Notes under the pieces: generated by a model
The model's database searches: none
What the model was told of the DNA's origin: nothing
The model's input: the letters and a program-made list of their open reading frames with translations, nothing else
NCBI GenBank assembly: GCA_012034795.1
Contig: JAAUOQ010000001.1
Span: 1-58,066 of the forward strand
Direction of reading: 5' to 3'
From: Leptolyngbyaceae cyanobacterium CRU_2_3
GTDB lineage: Bacteria > Cyanobacteriota > Cyanobacteriia > Elainellales > Elainellaceae
Length of the DNA: 58,066 nucleotides
In this document: positions 1 to 9,272 of the stretch, piece by piece
How positions within the stretch are numbered: the first letter of the stretch is position 1
How the letters are laid out: each line of letters starts with the position of its first letter
Position numbers and translations under genes: made by a program

Positions 1-352
1 GTCCAGCGAGTCGATTGGCAACCCGCTCTCTGCCAATGGTGCGACTGAAGTAAAAAGCGACCACTGCCGCTATAATTGCAGCCAAAACTGGTCCACACGG
101 TTCCTAGCCAAGTCCAAATAATCCACCCCCCGTCAGATTCAAAGCGGTGGAAGGCAAAACCAAGATAGTGGCTACAATATAGGCCAGGATGTAACAGATC
201 GGTCCCCAAACCCCTGCTCGGTGAACCATGATCTTGATCTGAGTGGGGTTCAGCCTGCCCATTGCCAATACCATCAACCCAGTGGCCAAGACACAAATCA
301 AGGTTAACAGGATGAGACTGTTGCGAGGTTTGAGGGGGTGAGGGCGTCTCAT
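1..352 (-). pseudogene. TVP38/DedA-type membrane protein, N-terminal part, frame broken
   Basis: An N-terminal membrane segment (residues about 12-32) and a second one ending in TALNLTGGGLFGLG match the start of TVP38/TMEM64 (SNARE-associated/DedA) inner-membrane proteins. A TAG at 104-106 stops the frame. Past it, the same frame resumes with LAAIIAAVVAFYFSRTIGRE, which is the expected family continuation. Between them another frame reads WLGTVWTS, the usual family filler. So one base is missing near 111-113 and one is extra in the TTTT run near 85, giving two compensating shifts. The gene also runs off the left edge of the window. It is either a decayed copy or a pair of sequencing errors. 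The function of the family (small-molecule or lipid transport) is not firmly known. Confidence 0.7.
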
Positions 353-523
353 GTTTGATCAATTACTAGGCAGATGGGGATATGGGGAGTGAGGGAGATG
401 GAGAGGTGGTTGGGCAGATGACCGATATTGAAGACAAGAGGGATGGTTTAACGGGGGTGAAATTTCAGTCATACTATCTTGAACCAAGGATGAAACCCAA
501 TCTTTTCAGGTTATGGATTCGAT

Positions 524-1426
524 ATGCAGCCTTCTGAATCCCATCAGGTCACCTACGGAACCCTCTATATTGTAGGGACGCCGATTGGCAATTTAGAAGA
601 TATGAGTTCGCGGGCGGTGCGGATTTTGCAAACGGTGGATATCATTGCTGCCGAGGATACCCGCCATACGGGGAAGCTCCTCCATCATTTTCAGGTCAAG
701 ACACCACAAATTAGCTATCACCAACATAATACCCAGCGCCGGACTCCTGAATTGATGGAGCGGTTATTGGCAGGTCAAAATCTGGCTTTAGTCAGTGATG
801 CAGGGATGCCTGGTATTTCTGATCCGGGGTTTGAGTTGGTGCGAGCTTGTGTGAATGCTGAGGTACCTGTGATACCGATACCGGGTGCCAATGCTGTGAT
901 CGCAGCCCTGATTGCCTCGGGATTACCCTGTGATCGCTTTTGCTTTGAAGGCTTTTTACCTAGCAAAGGCCAGAACCGCCAGCAACGACTCCAGAGCTTG
1001 AGAAGTGAACCGCGCACCATAGTTTTATATGAGGCTCCCCATCGCTTACGACAGACTTTACAGGATTTAGCGGATAGTATTGGCTCTGAGCGCCAGATTG
1101 CGATCGCCAAAGAACTCACCAAACGCTATGAAACGTTTTGGCGTGGATCGCTACAAGATGCGATCGCTCATTATCAAACTCAAGAACCGAAAGGGGAATT
1201 CACCCTGGTAGTAGCGGGTCAGACCCTTGCAGATCCACCCCCAAGCCATTCTGAGCTACGAGGAGAATTGCAACAACTCTTGGCTCAAGGCTGGTCACAC
1301 TCACAAGCCAGCCGCCACATTGCCCAAACCTATACGGTCTCTCGGCGTCAGGTCTATCAACTCGCCCTGGAAATTGAATCTATTAGCCCCTCCCCGATCC
1401 CCCCCTCCCAGCCCGACGACTTCTGA
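524..1426 (+). CDS. rsmI: 16S rRNA (cytidine(1402)-2'-O)-methyltransferase RsmI
   Basis: RsmI is a SAM-dependent methyltransferase that 2'-O-methylates C1402 in the decoding centre of 16S rRNA. The 300-residue product has the family signatures in order: GTLYIVGTPIGNLEDMS at the N-terminus, AEDTRHTGKLL near residue 42, SYHQHN, ALVSDAGMPGISDPG near residue 90, PIPGANA near 120 and FEGFLP near 145. Length is normal for the family. The start ATG at 524 is the first in frame and leaves a short N-terminal extension before GTLYIVG. It stands alone on the plus strand, with a divergent broken TVP38 gene upstream. The C-terminal proline-rich tail is variable in this family. Confidence 0.95.
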   Translation: MQPSESHQVTYGTLYIVGTPIGNLEDMSSRAVRILQTVDIIAAEDTRHTGKLLHHFQVKTPQISYHQHNTQRRTPELMERLLAGQNLALVSDAGMPGISDPGFELVRACVNAEVPVIPIPGANAVIAALIASGLPCDRFCFEGFLPSKGQNRQQRLQSLRSEPRTIVLYEAPHRLRQTLQDLADSIGSERQIAIAKELTKRYETFWRGSLQDAIAHYQTQEPKGEFTLVVAGQTLADPPPSHSELRGELQQLLAQGWSHSQASRHIAQTYTVSRRQVYQLALEIESISPSPIPPSQPDDF

Positions 1427-1575
1427 ATTGGCCTAAGTTCTATGCCCCACGTCCTAGCTTCTGCTGGGCTAGCTGAATACTCTGTGGCGTTTTCTTTGGG
1501 AATACCGCTTTTTAGCACTATTGGCTTAGGGCAACTCAGATCTTGCACCATTCTCAATTGTTCCGCACAGCACCG

Positions 1576-1653
1576 CCCTGGAATAAATTCCGGGCTAATA
1601 CCCAAAGTCCTCTCAAGAGGGCTGGGAAAAGAGTCCAGTCCATTTCAATGGAC
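1576..1653. repeat. three consecutive small hairpins
   Basis: Three inverted repeats follow one another: GGAATAAATTCC (1580-1591), AGTCCTCTCAAGAGGGCT (1606-1623) and GTCCATTTCAATGGAC (1638-1653). Serial subterminal hairpins of this kind occur at ends of IS200/IS605 elements, and a truncated transposase of another family lies just downstream. No IS200 protein is recognisable here, so this could be a solo IS end or a rho-independent region after rsmI. No T-run follows. Confidence 0.4.
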
Positions 1654-1711
1654 ATACTACTCAGGGCGTCAAATAGTTAACATAGTAATGTAGGAATTTC
1701 AACAAGATGCG

Positions 1712-1960
1712 ATGAAACTAAAGGATGCTCGCCACCTATCTGCCGATGCCCAAGAAGCCTTGCGTTATCGAGTCATCAATGCCATTGAAAATGGAATGAG
1801 CCAATCAGAAGCCGCAAGGGTCTTTAGTATATCAAGAACCGCTGTGCATCACTGGACAAAAGCGGTCAATGAACAAGGAGCTAAAGTGACCTTTCCCCGA
1901 AAAAGTGGACATTTCCGAAGAGTCGATAACCGAGGAGAAAGATTACTGAAGAAATTATAG
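1712..1960 (+). pseudogene. IS630-type transposase, N-terminal fragment
   Basis: The 82-residue ORF starts MKLKDARHLS and contains a clear helix-turn-helix (NGMSQSEAARVFSISRTAVHHW, residues about 28-49 in the protein, with the R-x-A-V recognition helix). This is typical of the N-terminal DNA-binding domain of IS630/Tc1-like cyanobacterial transposases. The complete enzyme would be about 280-340 residues with a DDE catalytic domain, and nothing resembling that domain follows. It is therefore a truncated remnant. The stop is within a sequence switch to unrelated DNA around 1960. Confidence 0.7.
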
Positions 1961-1984
1961 TGAGTCTCCCAATAGGCATTAGTA

Positions 1985-2196
1985 GGATCCGCGTTGAGAC
2001 GATTCTCTAACTCTCGAACTGAGATAATCTCCATCTGGCCTTCATAGCATCTCGGATACACCGTGCCTTTTCTAGGTACAGGAGTGCCATCACTAAATCT
2101 AAGAATGTCGTTTTCTCCAACCACTGCAATGGCAGGGGTATTTGCAGTAATATAGCATTGCGGATATCCGTAGTGCTATATCTCTTGAGGAGTTGA
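1985..2196 (-). pseudogene. decayed gene remnant of unknown family
   Basis: On the minus strand an ATG near 2185 begins MSTPQEI and meets a stop. Further in, the frame that reads VVGENDILRFSDGTPVPRKG and continues with MEIISVRELENR looks like natural protein sequence and runs into the truncated transposase at about 1960. Frame changes between the parts mean no intact protein. I do not recognise the family. The remainder of the gene-free stretch up to 2359 holds nothing I can support. Confidence 0.3.
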
Positions 2197-2359
2197 CATA
2201 GTCTAACTTTGAGCAACTACCTCAAAATTATCTCTTGACGGTAATCACCTGCTGAATTTGGGAAGTATGTACCCGATGATAAAAATAATGCCTTTGGTTT
2301 ACGGATGATCTGTAGCCCTAGGTGATGATTTTGGGGTATAGGTATAAGACGGAGCTAAC

Positions 2360-3019
2360 TCAAGGGGGCAGCGTTTCTTCTCGGCGGGCAACCAGAGCAA
2401 AAAAGGGGTCTCTTCCCCCGACACCTAGCCAAGATAGCAGAGCAGATTGAGGGCTTTGATCTACAATCACCTCTGGTGTACTCAAGCCTATGATAGAATG
2501 GATGTAGGATTGCACTAATTGTACCCGTTGGCTGTCTGTGCTATCTCGCCAGGCTTGAATAGCTTTCTGATAAAACATCCGATTAGAAAAGCTAACAATG
2601 ACAACACCCTTGGGTTTCAGAATCCGATGAATTTCACTAAAAATAGCCTCTGGATATTGCAGATACTGCACAGATACGGCTATCAATACTGCATCAAAGA
2701 TTGAATCACCGTAGGGTAGCTTGAGATCTTGATTGAGGTTTTGCAGAAAAAATTCATCTAGCCGTGGATTTTTAGCTAACTCTTCGGCATTGAGACCATG
2801 ACCAATCACCTGCTTAAACTGAATCTCATCGGGGAGATGGGACACCCAACTACTCATTAAATCCAGAATGGAATCTTCTGATTGCAAATACTGGCGATAG
2901 AGATCCGTCAGACGTTGGATAAAGCCTGAATCGACATGAGTGACCAATCGCGGGTAATCATAAAAAAAGGCATCATCGGTGTCATCTAACTTTTTCCGTT
3001 GATGAGGTTGCAGCAGCAT
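2360..3019 (-). CDS. class I SAM-dependent methyltransferase
   Basis: A methyltransferase-11-like domain is visible: motif I region around ILDLMSSWVSHLP, then GHGLNAEELAKN, a post-I acid, YGDSIFDAVLIAVSVQYL (motif IV region, residues about 105-120) and EIHRILKPKGVVIVSFSNRM (motif V/VI). The substrate is not predictable. I place the start at the ATG at 3019 (MLLQPHQRKK) because the longer reading frame would overlap the upstream acetyltransferase gene, which ends at 3030. The two genes are then 10 bp apart on the same strand and probably co-transcribed. Similar proteins are common in cyanobacterial genomes without assigned function. Confidence 0.75.
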   Translation of the reverse strand: MLLQPHQRKKLDDTDDAFFYDYPRLVTHVDSGFIQRLTDLYRQYLQSEDSILDLMSSWVSHLPDEIQFKQVIGHGLNAEELAKNPRLDEFFLQNLNQDLKLPYGDSIFDAVLIAVSVQYLQYPEAIFSEIHRILKPKGVVIVSFSNRMFYQKAIQAWRDSTDSQRVQLVQSYIHSIIGLSTPEVIVDQSPQSALLSWLGVGGRDPFFALVARREETLPP

Positions 3020-3029
3020 AATGAAATAC

Positions 3030-3635
3030 TTAGAGGGACTTAGACAGAAGCAACCGTTTGGATGGGGCAAAAATCAGGCTAGCTTGACGCGCATTTGGGT
3101 GTGTGAGTTGATAGCCCACTTTAGCGTAGAGACGTTGAGCAGGGGTGTTGTCATTCAAGACGTGGAGGTAGAGATGGTTCTGCCTCCATTGCCGGACAAT
3201 TGGCTCACAAGCCAGCAGTAATTGTTTACCCACCCCTTGAGAACGATAAGGGGGCACAACAGCCAGATTAGAAATATAGGCAACAGCAGGGGCAAAAGGA
3301 GACCAAGGGGAAAGGGGCTTGAGGCTAACTTCAACGGTACCGATAAGCTCAGAGGAGGTGCTACGCAGAATTTGAGCCCCGATTAAACGGGTATAGGGAG
3401 ACCGATGAACGCTATAGCGAGATTGCAGATCATGAAAGATCCCCATCTGCAACAGCGGCGTAAACCATGAGCGCCAGCCATCTTGTGGGTAGAAACAAAG
3501 ACTTAACAAGGCGGCCACTGCCGATAACTCCTGCTGCTTTAACGTGCATAGATGAAAAGGAATATCCATCTGGCAGATGGAGGGGGCATCATGGATGACT
3601 GGATTCTTGGGATCGAAAATACCTAAATCGGCCAC
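3030..3635 (-). CDS. GNAT family N-acetyltransferase
   Basis: The acetyl-CoA binding signature of GCN5-related acetyltransferases is present: AYISNLAVVPPYRSQGVGKQ (beta4/motif A, residues about 115-137), followed by HLYLHVLNDNTPAQRLYAKV (motif B), which is the usual C-terminal half. The substrate is unknown. The 201-residue frame starts with GTG at 3635. An internal ATG at 3569 (MDIPFHLCTL) begins nearer the conserved fold and is an equally plausible start. It is followed 10 bp later by a methyltransferase gene on the same strand. Confidence 0.8.
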   Translation of the reverse strand: MADLGIFDPKNPVIHDAPSICQMDIPFHLCTLKQQELSAVAALLSLCFYPQDGWRSWFTPLLQMGIFHDLQSRYSVHRSPYTRLIGAQILRSTSSELIGTVEVSLKPLSPWSPFAPAVAYISNLAVVPPYRSQGVGKQLLLACEPIVRQWRQNHLYLHVLNDNTPAQRLYAKVGYQLTHPNARQASLIFAPSKRLLLSKSL

Positions 3636-3730
3636 AAAAAGCTAGCAGAAAGCTGCACACAATAAATCAGGTCAGGAACAGGGTGTCTAAGCAGAGCGTG
3701 AGGAGCGCAAGACGGCAATGAAATTAATTA

Positions 3731-4636
3731 TTAAGAACCTTCTACGCCTCCTTCAGGATTAGTAGGGGCAGGGCTATCAGATTCAACATCCAATTCGCTC
3801 AAGGTTGACTGCATTTCAGGCGTAGCGAAGATGATTTTCGTATCGGCAATCAGTCGCTTACCCCAGAGGTTTTCTTCTAAAAAAGCAACTTTACCATAAC
3901 GGCCATCCAGTTTGAGGGCAGATTTTGCCAACGTTAGCCCCTCTTCTTTTTTGCCTTGAGTATAGGTGGCAACGGCCAAGGCTAACTGGGGTTCGCCAGA
4001 TTTTGCGTCAATGGCAATGGCGGCTTGCCATTGTTTCATGGCCTCGCTGGCATCCCCTTTTTCATAGTGAACTAGGCCAATATTGTTAAGGGCTGGCCAG
4101 AACTTTTTGTTCAGGTCTAAGGATTTTTTATATTGCTTGACAGCTTCTTTAAGTTTCCCCATTTTGTAGTAGGTGTTTCCCAAATCAAATAGCGCTTCAG
4201 GAACATCGGGTTTCAGTTTAAGCCCTAGGGTCAGGAGTTGGACGGCTTGGTCATATTTGCCTTGACCAAAATAAGCAGCACCGAGGCTGAAGTGTACACC
4301 CGCATTTTTAGGGTTGAGCGATCGCGACTTCTCTAGAGCCTGAATACCTTCATTGACTTGCTTTTGAGTTAGATATAGTCCCCCCAATAAAGCCCAGGTA
4401 TCCGGGGATTTGGGCGCAAGTTGGGTGGCTAATTTAGCTCTAGCCAAAGCAGGCACAATTTGCTGAAACTGGCTAAGGTAGACGGCCTCTTTGAACAAAC
4501 CCAGCCCCGTCTGCTCAAGCTGTTTAGAATCTAGCTTTAAGGTTCGAGGGACAACAGCTTGACCAAGGGCTGGTTGAACCATCGTTCCTAGCCCCATCGC
4601 TAGGAAAAACGAGATTAGGATTGAACGTTGGAGCAC
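3731..4636 (-). CDS. secreted or periplasmic TPR-repeat protein
   Basis: A signal peptide (about residues 1-25, hydrophobic FFLAMGLGTM core, ALGQA cleavage-like site) precedes at least five tetratricopeptide repeats. Typical repeats are SPDTWALLGGLYLTQK, AGVHFSLGAAYFGQGKYDQA, PEALFDLGNTYYKMGKLKEA and WPALNNIGLVHYEKGD. The C-terminal 60 residues are not repeat-like and end in an acidic/proline tail. TPR domains mediate protein-protein contacts, so the role is a scaffold, probably outside the cytoplasm; the partner is unknown. The start is GTG at 4636. The gene is monocistronic, with about 95 bp to its neighbour. Confidence 0.85.
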   Translation of the reverse strand: MLQRSILISFFLAMGLGTMVQPALGQAVVPRTLKLDSKQLEQTGLGLFKEAVYLSQFQQIVPALARAKLATQLAPKSPDTWALLGGLYLTQKQVNEGIQALEKSRSLNPKNAGVHFSLGAAYFGQGKYDQAVQLLTLGLKLKPDVPEALFDLGNTYYKMGKLKEAVKQYKKSLDLNKKFWPALNNIGLVHYEKGDASEAMKQWQAAIAIDAKSGEPQLALAVATYTQGKKEEGLTLAKSALKLDGRYGKVAFLEENLWGKRLIADTKIIFATPEMQSTLSELDVESDSPAPTNPEGGVEGS

Positions 4637-4844
4637 GGTAGCTGCCTATTGATAACATATTTACTAAGTTAGCTTAGCTTAGAATCTAAACGGTTGCTTG
4701 CATCAAGTGGAATAAAAGATTGAATTTCAGTTTGTTGCTTGGCTCTATTAAGCTGTTGACTAGGCGTTGCTTTTGTCCAGGTAAGCCGGTTGTTAGAATT
4801 ATTAAGTCTTTGTACAAGTTCCATTTTGTTGTGAGGGTAATTCA

Positions 4845-5021
4845 ATGGATAGTCAAATGATGCGCGATCGCATTACTTTGTTAGAGACCAAACGAGGGCT
4901 GTTGGTTCAACTGTTAGACCAACCGAATTTGGGCACATTACGAATTGACGTCAACCAGGCCCTAGAAGAAATGGACGATCTAATTGATGAGTTTAAGAAG
5001 ACTTTCCCTGCCAGTGCTTAG
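4845..5021 (+). CDS. small conserved-looking hypothetical protein (58 aa)
   Basis: A 58-residue ORF, MDSQMMRDRITLLETKRG followed by an amphipathic, acidic helix region (QALEEMDDLIDEFKKTFP), starts at ATG 4845 behind a GTGAGGG purine-rich ribosome binding site. It has strong coding character (regular charge pattern, no low complexity) and occupies the gap between two convergently arranged genes. It is probably a fully helical small soluble protein. I know of no function. Confidence 0.6.
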   Translation: MDSQMMRDRITLLETKRGLLVQLLDQPNLGTLRIDVNQALEEMDDLIDEFKKTFPASA

Positions 5022-5092
5022 TTAACTTTTAGAGGGAGCGTCCTGGTACTCCAGATAACAAAGGATCCTGGGTCATTAATAAACGGAGTTGG

Positions 5093-5820
5093 CTATGGTT
5101 TGAGTGAGGCTTGTAGAATCCACCGTTGCGTAAGGGTACCTAACAAAATTCCTAACCCCAGAATTAGCCAGAATCCAATGGGTGAATTTTCCAAGTTATT
5201 GGATAAATTCATGCCAAATAGGCTAGATAAAGCCGTTAACGGCAAAAAACAGCAGCCAAAAGGTTCAGTCGTTGTGCAGTTCGTACCGACTCTAGGCTAA
5301 GGCGGGTTTGTTCTTCTGCCCGCTTCGCTAGGTCAAACTCCAGGGCATTTTTGACATCGGTATAGAGTAAATCCAGGATTCGATCTATATCCTCGACCCA
5401 ATCCCGAAGATCAATGAGATCGCGGTCATCCGCAACTGCTTGCCGCGCGGCTTGTAGCGTATCTAGCATATTCTTAGCAGCCCGACAAAGGGGGGTTAAG
5501 GTTTCTAAAATCTCAAAAAAATCCTCTGCTCCCTCCGCCTTACTATAGTCTTGACTCAGCCGTTGTTCGGCTTTGCTATAGTCTTGCAGATGTTTTTGCA
5601 GTCTGGGTAAACCGTCGCCCCCTTCACTACATTTCCATGTTCCTTGAGGCTGTCGCCAGAAAAAAATACCTTGCCGTTGCCGACTCCCCGGTTGTGGCAC
5701 TCTATGCAGAACGAGTAAGAGGTGCCCTTGCCCTAGCATGGCTCGTTGTTTACCCGCCCCTTTTTGACCAAAGCGGCGTTTGATTTCTTCCGGTAACTGC
5801 CAGTTCGCTGGTAGCTGCAT
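5093..5820 (-). CDS. CorA-like divalent cation transporter (frameshifted)
   Basis: The N-terminal part (MQLPANWQLPEEIKRRFGQK..., start ATG 5820 after a GAGGAGAAG ribosome binding site) is soluble with a long helical segment ending VRTAQRLNLLAAVF. The frame then stops. If one base is added in the six-T run (plus-strand A run 5244-5249) the protein continues LPLTALSSLFGMNLSN and a second hydrophobic segment FWLILGLGILLGTLTQRW, ending at 5093. The GMN tripeptide after the first membrane helix is the hallmark of CorA Mg2+/Co2+ channels. So the intact product would be about 242 residues, two C-terminal transmembrane helices, inner membrane. It is shorter than E. coli CorA. The break could be a sequencing error. 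Confidence 0.75.
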
Positions 5821-6025
5821 GATCCTTCTCCTCATTCTCTTGGCATTCACTAGGCTCTGTTATCCAATTTACTGACCTGAATGGACAATTGGGCAGTGAT
5901 AGCGCTGAGCATGAAGGGTAAATTCATAGCCTGATCAGGGTGTTATACCAATTCTCCGTTATCTTCCCCACTTTCCTTAACCTCGCTCGGTAGCCTGATT
6001 ATCGAGAAATAGTATTAGTATTGCC

Positions 6026-7776
6026 CTAGAACGGACTGACAACAATGGAAAAAAACAGTTGACTGTTATCAAAACCACTGGATCGGGGTTCAACAGATGT
6101 GAGGGGAATACCCCAGTCTAAGTGAGCGGAGAGGGTATCTGACCACTGCCACCGCACCCCAAGACCTACAGCAGCCAAAGTTTTAGCATCGTCTTGGTTT
6201 TTAGCATTATTCCATCCCTGTCCTACATCGAAAAAAGGGGTCAACTGCAATAATCCTTCCTGGTTATTACCAAAACGAGCAAGGGGAACACGAAGTTCTG
6301 CTGAGCCAAACAACCCATTGTCGACTAACAATAGATTTTGAGGATAGCCGCGAATACTGTTGAGTCCACCTAAACCAAATTGCTGCAAGGGTACCAAAGC
6401 TCGATCTGCAAATTGCACGTTTGAGCGTAAGAGTAAGAGGGTATTCGGTGCCAATTGTTTCACCCATTGGGCTTGGCCGCGCCACAGCCAAAACAGCCCA
6501 TCTGGTGGGGTTGGATTACGGGTAGCCAAGGCATCTAGGCCAATCCCAAGCTCTGAGCGGAGAGCCAACACGGAGTCATTGCCTCGTTTCGTCCACTCTT
6601 GAAATAAGCGGAGTTGGGTAATTTCGGTACGTCCCTCATTATCTGACCCTGAAAGGTTGTCTAGAGGACCTCTAGGAATACCAAAACGCCCACCCAAAAA
6701 GGTTTCACTTTCCTGACGACCCAGGGCAATACCGAGAGCCAGTTCTTTCTCAGGTGTTTGGATGACAGGTTGACGAAAGGTGAGGCTCAGATCACGAGAG
6801 GTGCCTTCAATATTGAGTATATCGAAGGGTTCTTCAATGACCCGACTCCAAACTTGGGTAAAGCCCGTACTGATTGTGCCATTGCGGGCATTCACAGGAA
6901 AGGTGTAATTAAAACTGACTTCATTGCTGCCATCGGTATTGGCGTAACCCAATTGGATTGCATCGCCAAAACCGAAGAGGTTGGCTTCGCTAGCCACAAT
7001 TTGGCGTTGGATGCTACCAATGCTACCAGAGCGTTGATTATCCAAGGCTAACTGCACATCGAAGGTAGGAGCCTCTTCGACTTCAACTTGTAAAATGCTT
7101 AACCCTGGTTCTGAGCCAGCGGTTAATTCAGCAGCCAGATTCGCAATCAAAGGATCAATCTGGAGCAAGCGCATGGCTTCTAGGAGTTCATTGACGTTGA
7201 GGGGAGGGTCTGCACCCCGTTGCAAGCGATCGCGAACATAGCTTGACTTGAGATGCGTGTTCCCAGAAATTTCGATCGCTTGTAGTTTTCCTTCAATTAC
7301 TTGCAAGGTGACGATGCCATTCCCTACTTCTTGATTCGCTGGCAAATAGGCTCCTGATGTGATGTAGCCCTTGTCAATATAATGCTGGGTAATGGCTGAA
7401 CGGGCCGCTAAAAGTTGTGAGAAGGTTACCGCTGTCCCAGTAAAGTTTTTGGTAATTTCATCTAATTCTGCTTCAGTGAAGACAGTACTCCCCAGCACCC
7501 GATACTTACGGACAGTGATGACATCAGGGCTATCTGGGGAAGAAGGTTGGGGAATAGGTTGGGGGGTGCCTTGAGCAGATCCTCCGCTGGGGGCAATTGT
7601 TTCGGGATCTCGGAGGGTGGCTTAGGGAGAAGATCCGGTTGTGGGGGTTCAAGTGGAGAGGGGGTAGTCTGGGCATAGGTACTCAAGGGCAACAGACACC
7701 ATCCACTCAGTCCGAAAAAAAGTTTGAACAGTAGAAAACGCAAGCTAATAAAACAGCATTTAGGAGCCATCTTCAA
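6026..7776 (-). CDS. two-partner secretion outer-membrane protein, ShlB/FhaC/HecB (TpsB) family (frameshifted)
   Basis: TpsB proteins are 16-stranded outer-membrane barrels that secrete a large TpsA partner. The restored product has a signal peptide (LFFGLSGWCLLPLSTYAQ), a proline-rich linker, a first POTRA-2 domain starting VRKYRVLGSTVF, a second POTRA region (LQAIEISGNTHLKSSYVRDR), then the barrel with the family signature LGGLNSIRGYPQNLL near the C-terminus. It ends in a terminal phenylalanine. The frame breaks at the six-G run 7561-7566: adding one base joins signal peptide and body. No TpsA partner or haemagglutination-type protein is adjacent, so the substrate is unknown. Confidence 0.85.
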
Positions 7777-8024
7777 GATTTATCAGCAACTCTAATTAAC
7801 TGGATATGAAAGTAGCGATTCTACTTTAGTTAAGCTAACTTTAACATCATTATGCCTCCTGAAAATACGTATTTTTTGGCAAAAATGAGGATAGTCCATG
7901 GAGAAAAGTCATCTACTCTTTGATATCTTCTGCTGTAGCAAAGATCTTTAATAATCCATTGGAAACAGTCAAAGGTAAGAGACACTATAAGAGTATTTCA
8001 ACAGTAGGTACGAGTAGTACGCAC

Positions 8025-9017
8025 ATGCGGAAGTTATATTTCCTTGTCCCTGGTTTGGGCGGTCAGTTTGCTTGTGGTGGACTGTGGGCTGAATTGAAAA
8101 CCCTGAAATTGACCCAGCAAATCTGTGCGGCTGACGTGGTCACCTACAAGCAACGCCACCCCGACACCCTGTTCTTGGCCGATCTACTGGGACAACCGCA
8201 CCTGGATCAGATCATCTTTGTGATCAGTTGGGGGTTTGATGTGGGCAAATTGGCTCAGCAACTGCGGTCTTATAACGTGGTTTATCACGCTCACAGTGCG
8301 GGCTATGGGTTTAGCTTGCCAGCACGGGTGCCCATTATTACTGTCAGTCGGAATACGTTGGGATATTGGGGACAGCGATCGCCCCATTCCCTCCTTTACT
8401 ATCTACCCAACCAGATTTCCGATGATTTCTGTAATTTAAAGTTGGAACGGGACATCGATGTTTTAGTCCAAGCCCGCAAATCTTCTACCTATTTAATGCA
8501 AGATCTGATTCCGGCGTTGCAGCAAGTTTGTCAGGTCAAGGTGGTGGATAGCTATGTTGAGGGTTTGTCTCAACTCTTTAATCGAACCAAGGTCTATCTC
8601 TACGATTCTGCTGAATACTGGGCACAGCAAGGGGTGAGCGAAGGTTTTGGTTTACAACCAATGGAGGCTATGGCCTGTGGGTGTCAAGTGTTTTCGAGTC
8701 TCAATAGTGGCCTCTCAGATTATTTAGATCCCGGCTTTAACTGCTATAAAATTGCGGGTTATTCTCGACACTTTGATGTCCAGCGAATTTGCAACGTAAT
8801 TCAATCGGGTCAAGCGAGGGGCATCTCTGAGCAGGTTTTAGCAGAATACCGCGCCGACAATATCCGGCGGCGATTGCAGGTCATTTTGACTGAAATCAAT
8901 GATTTTTTTGATTCTCAACCCCACCAGCAAACGGCCATTGCTCCCCTGACGAAGATGCGCATCACACAGTTACGCTTACAGACCCTGTGGCGCAAACTCC
9001 AACGCAGACTCTCTTGA
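8025..9017 (+). CDS. glycosyltransferase (GT4-like C-terminal signature)
   Basis: The C-terminal half carries a pattern typical of GT-B retaining glycosyltransferases: RTKVYLYDSAEYWAQQGVSE followed by GFGLQPMEAMACGCQVF (the E-x7-E motif region, EGFGLQPMEAMA) and SSLNSGLSDYLDPGFN. The N-terminal half (LYFLVPGLGGQFACGGLWAE) resembles a Rossmann domain with a Gly-rich loop. I start at ATG 8025 (MRKLYFLV) rather than at the upstream TTG 7920 because the sequence before it is not protein-like. The acceptor sugar and pathway are unknown; no surface polysaccharide cluster is near. Confidence 0.75.
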   Translation: MRKLYFLVPGLGGQFACGGLWAELKTLKLTQQICAADVVTYKQRHPDTLFLADLLGQPHLDQIIFVISWGFDVGKLAQQLRSYNVVYHAHSAGYGFSLPARVPIITVSRNTLGYWGQRSPHSLLYYLPNQISDDFCNLKLERDIDVLVQARKSSTYLMQDLIPALQQVCQVKVVDSYVEGLSQLFNRTKVYLYDSAEYWAQQGVSEGFGLQPMEAMACGCQVFSSLNSGLSDYLDPGFNCYKIAGYSRHFDVQRICNVIQSGQARGISEQVLAEYRADNIRRRLQVILTEINDFFDSQPHQQTAIAPLTKMRITQLRLQTLWRKLQRRLS

Positions 9018-9065
9018 GGTCATGATCCGATTTGGGTGCATCAAAATAATCTGTAGGATCGTGGA

Positions 9066-9085
9066 TTACTCCCTTTCCGGAGTAA
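9066..9085. terminator. hairpin after glycosyltransferase gene
   Basis: TTACTCC and GGAGTAA form a 7-bp perfect stem with a short loop, about 50 bp after the glycosyltransferase stop. A T-rich stretch follows at some distance, so termination is plausible but not strong. Confidence 0.35.
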
Positions 9086-9272
9086 GATCCTGACTTTTCC
9101 CGTTATCTTTTTCAGAGATGAATCTAACTGTGGTTAAGATGCTTTGTAGCAATTGGGTGAGGGTGTGAGTGTCTTTCTATTGCCAAAACCATGGCTCAAA
9201 GTTATATTCAAAAATACTAAAATCGAACCACACTCGTGGCAGCTTTTCGTCTGCACACCATCATTTTTGACT

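Noticed and set aside
1442-1693. 83-residue plus-strand ORF after rsmI
   Set aside because: It covers the three hairpins and has no protein-like pattern; likely chance.
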